Shown here: one piece after another, positions 21,345-21,444 of the stretch
How positions within the stretch are numbered: position 1 is the stretch's first letter
How the letters are laid out: each line of letters starts with the position of its first letter
DNA from: Oppiella nova
Taxonomy: Eukaryota; Arthropoda; Arachnida; Sarcoptiformes; Oppiidae
Direction of reading: 5' to 3'
Assembly: GCA_905397405.1 (NCBI GenBank)
Contig: CAJPVJ010000686.1
Location: 1 to 21,444, forward strand
DNA: 21,444 bases
Program-made: the position numbers and the translations under genes
The notes under the pieces: generated by a model
The model's input: the letters and a program-made list of their open reading frames with translations, nothing else
What the model was told of the DNA's origin: nothing
Databases searched by the model: none

Positions 21345-21444
21345 TTCACTTAACACATCAATGATAGCATCAATGATAACACACTGTCATTGGATTCACT
21401 GCTAATTCCTATCCATTCAATGTTTAGTCAAAATAATTCATTGA

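Overview
The window looks like nuclear DNA of a small-genome arthropod; a mite or other chelicerate is my guess, not proven. Intergenic DNA is very AT-rich, genes are compact, most introns are about 54 to 92 bases with GT-AG ends, and the protein families are metazoan: an NK6-class homeobox, cysteamine dioxygenase, thiopurine methyltransferase, a Cu-only-SOD-repeat-like secreted protein and an EB/EGF-like membrane protein. No prokaryotic features, tRNA, rRNA or CRISPR array were seen.

Layout, left to right. 620-1639 (+) is a Ser/Pro-rich, probably 3'-terminal coding exon of a gene that starts outside the window. It lies in the loop of a 430-bp inverted repeat (arms 129-559 and 3702-4128); the inner edge of the left arm coincides with the only ambiguous base (N, 560). 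6048-7217 (-) is a one-exon type I membrane protein with Cys-rich EB-like repeats and two PPSY motifs. 8049-9413 (+) is a 2-aminoethanethiol (cysteamine) dioxygenase gene with an internal tandem duplication. Facing it tail to tail, 9661-11470 (-) is a thiopurine S-methyltransferase gene, also with an internal tandem duplication. 12134-14884 (-) is a four-exon secreted protein of four degenerate SOD-like repeats. 14885-19259 is an AT-rich desert with one GC-richer island (about 17010-17330). 19260-21344 (-) is an NK6-class homeobox gene whose homeobox is split over three exons.

The strongest anomaly is inside the inverted repeat. 128 bases of the right arm (3740-3867) are not the reverse complement of the left arm (394-521) but its plain reversal, base for base without one mismatch, while both flanks are ordinary reverse complement with only a few differences. 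In other words this block has been complemented in place. No replication, recombination or transposition process that I know makes a copy of opposite chemical polarity, so it is either a data-handling artefact or something truly unexplained.

The genes do not form an obvious pathway. Two neighbours act on thiol chemistry (thiol dioxygenase, S-methyltransferase), but there is no other evidence that they work together. All exon models were built by hand from splice signals, reading phase and family knowledge; no alignment or search was run.
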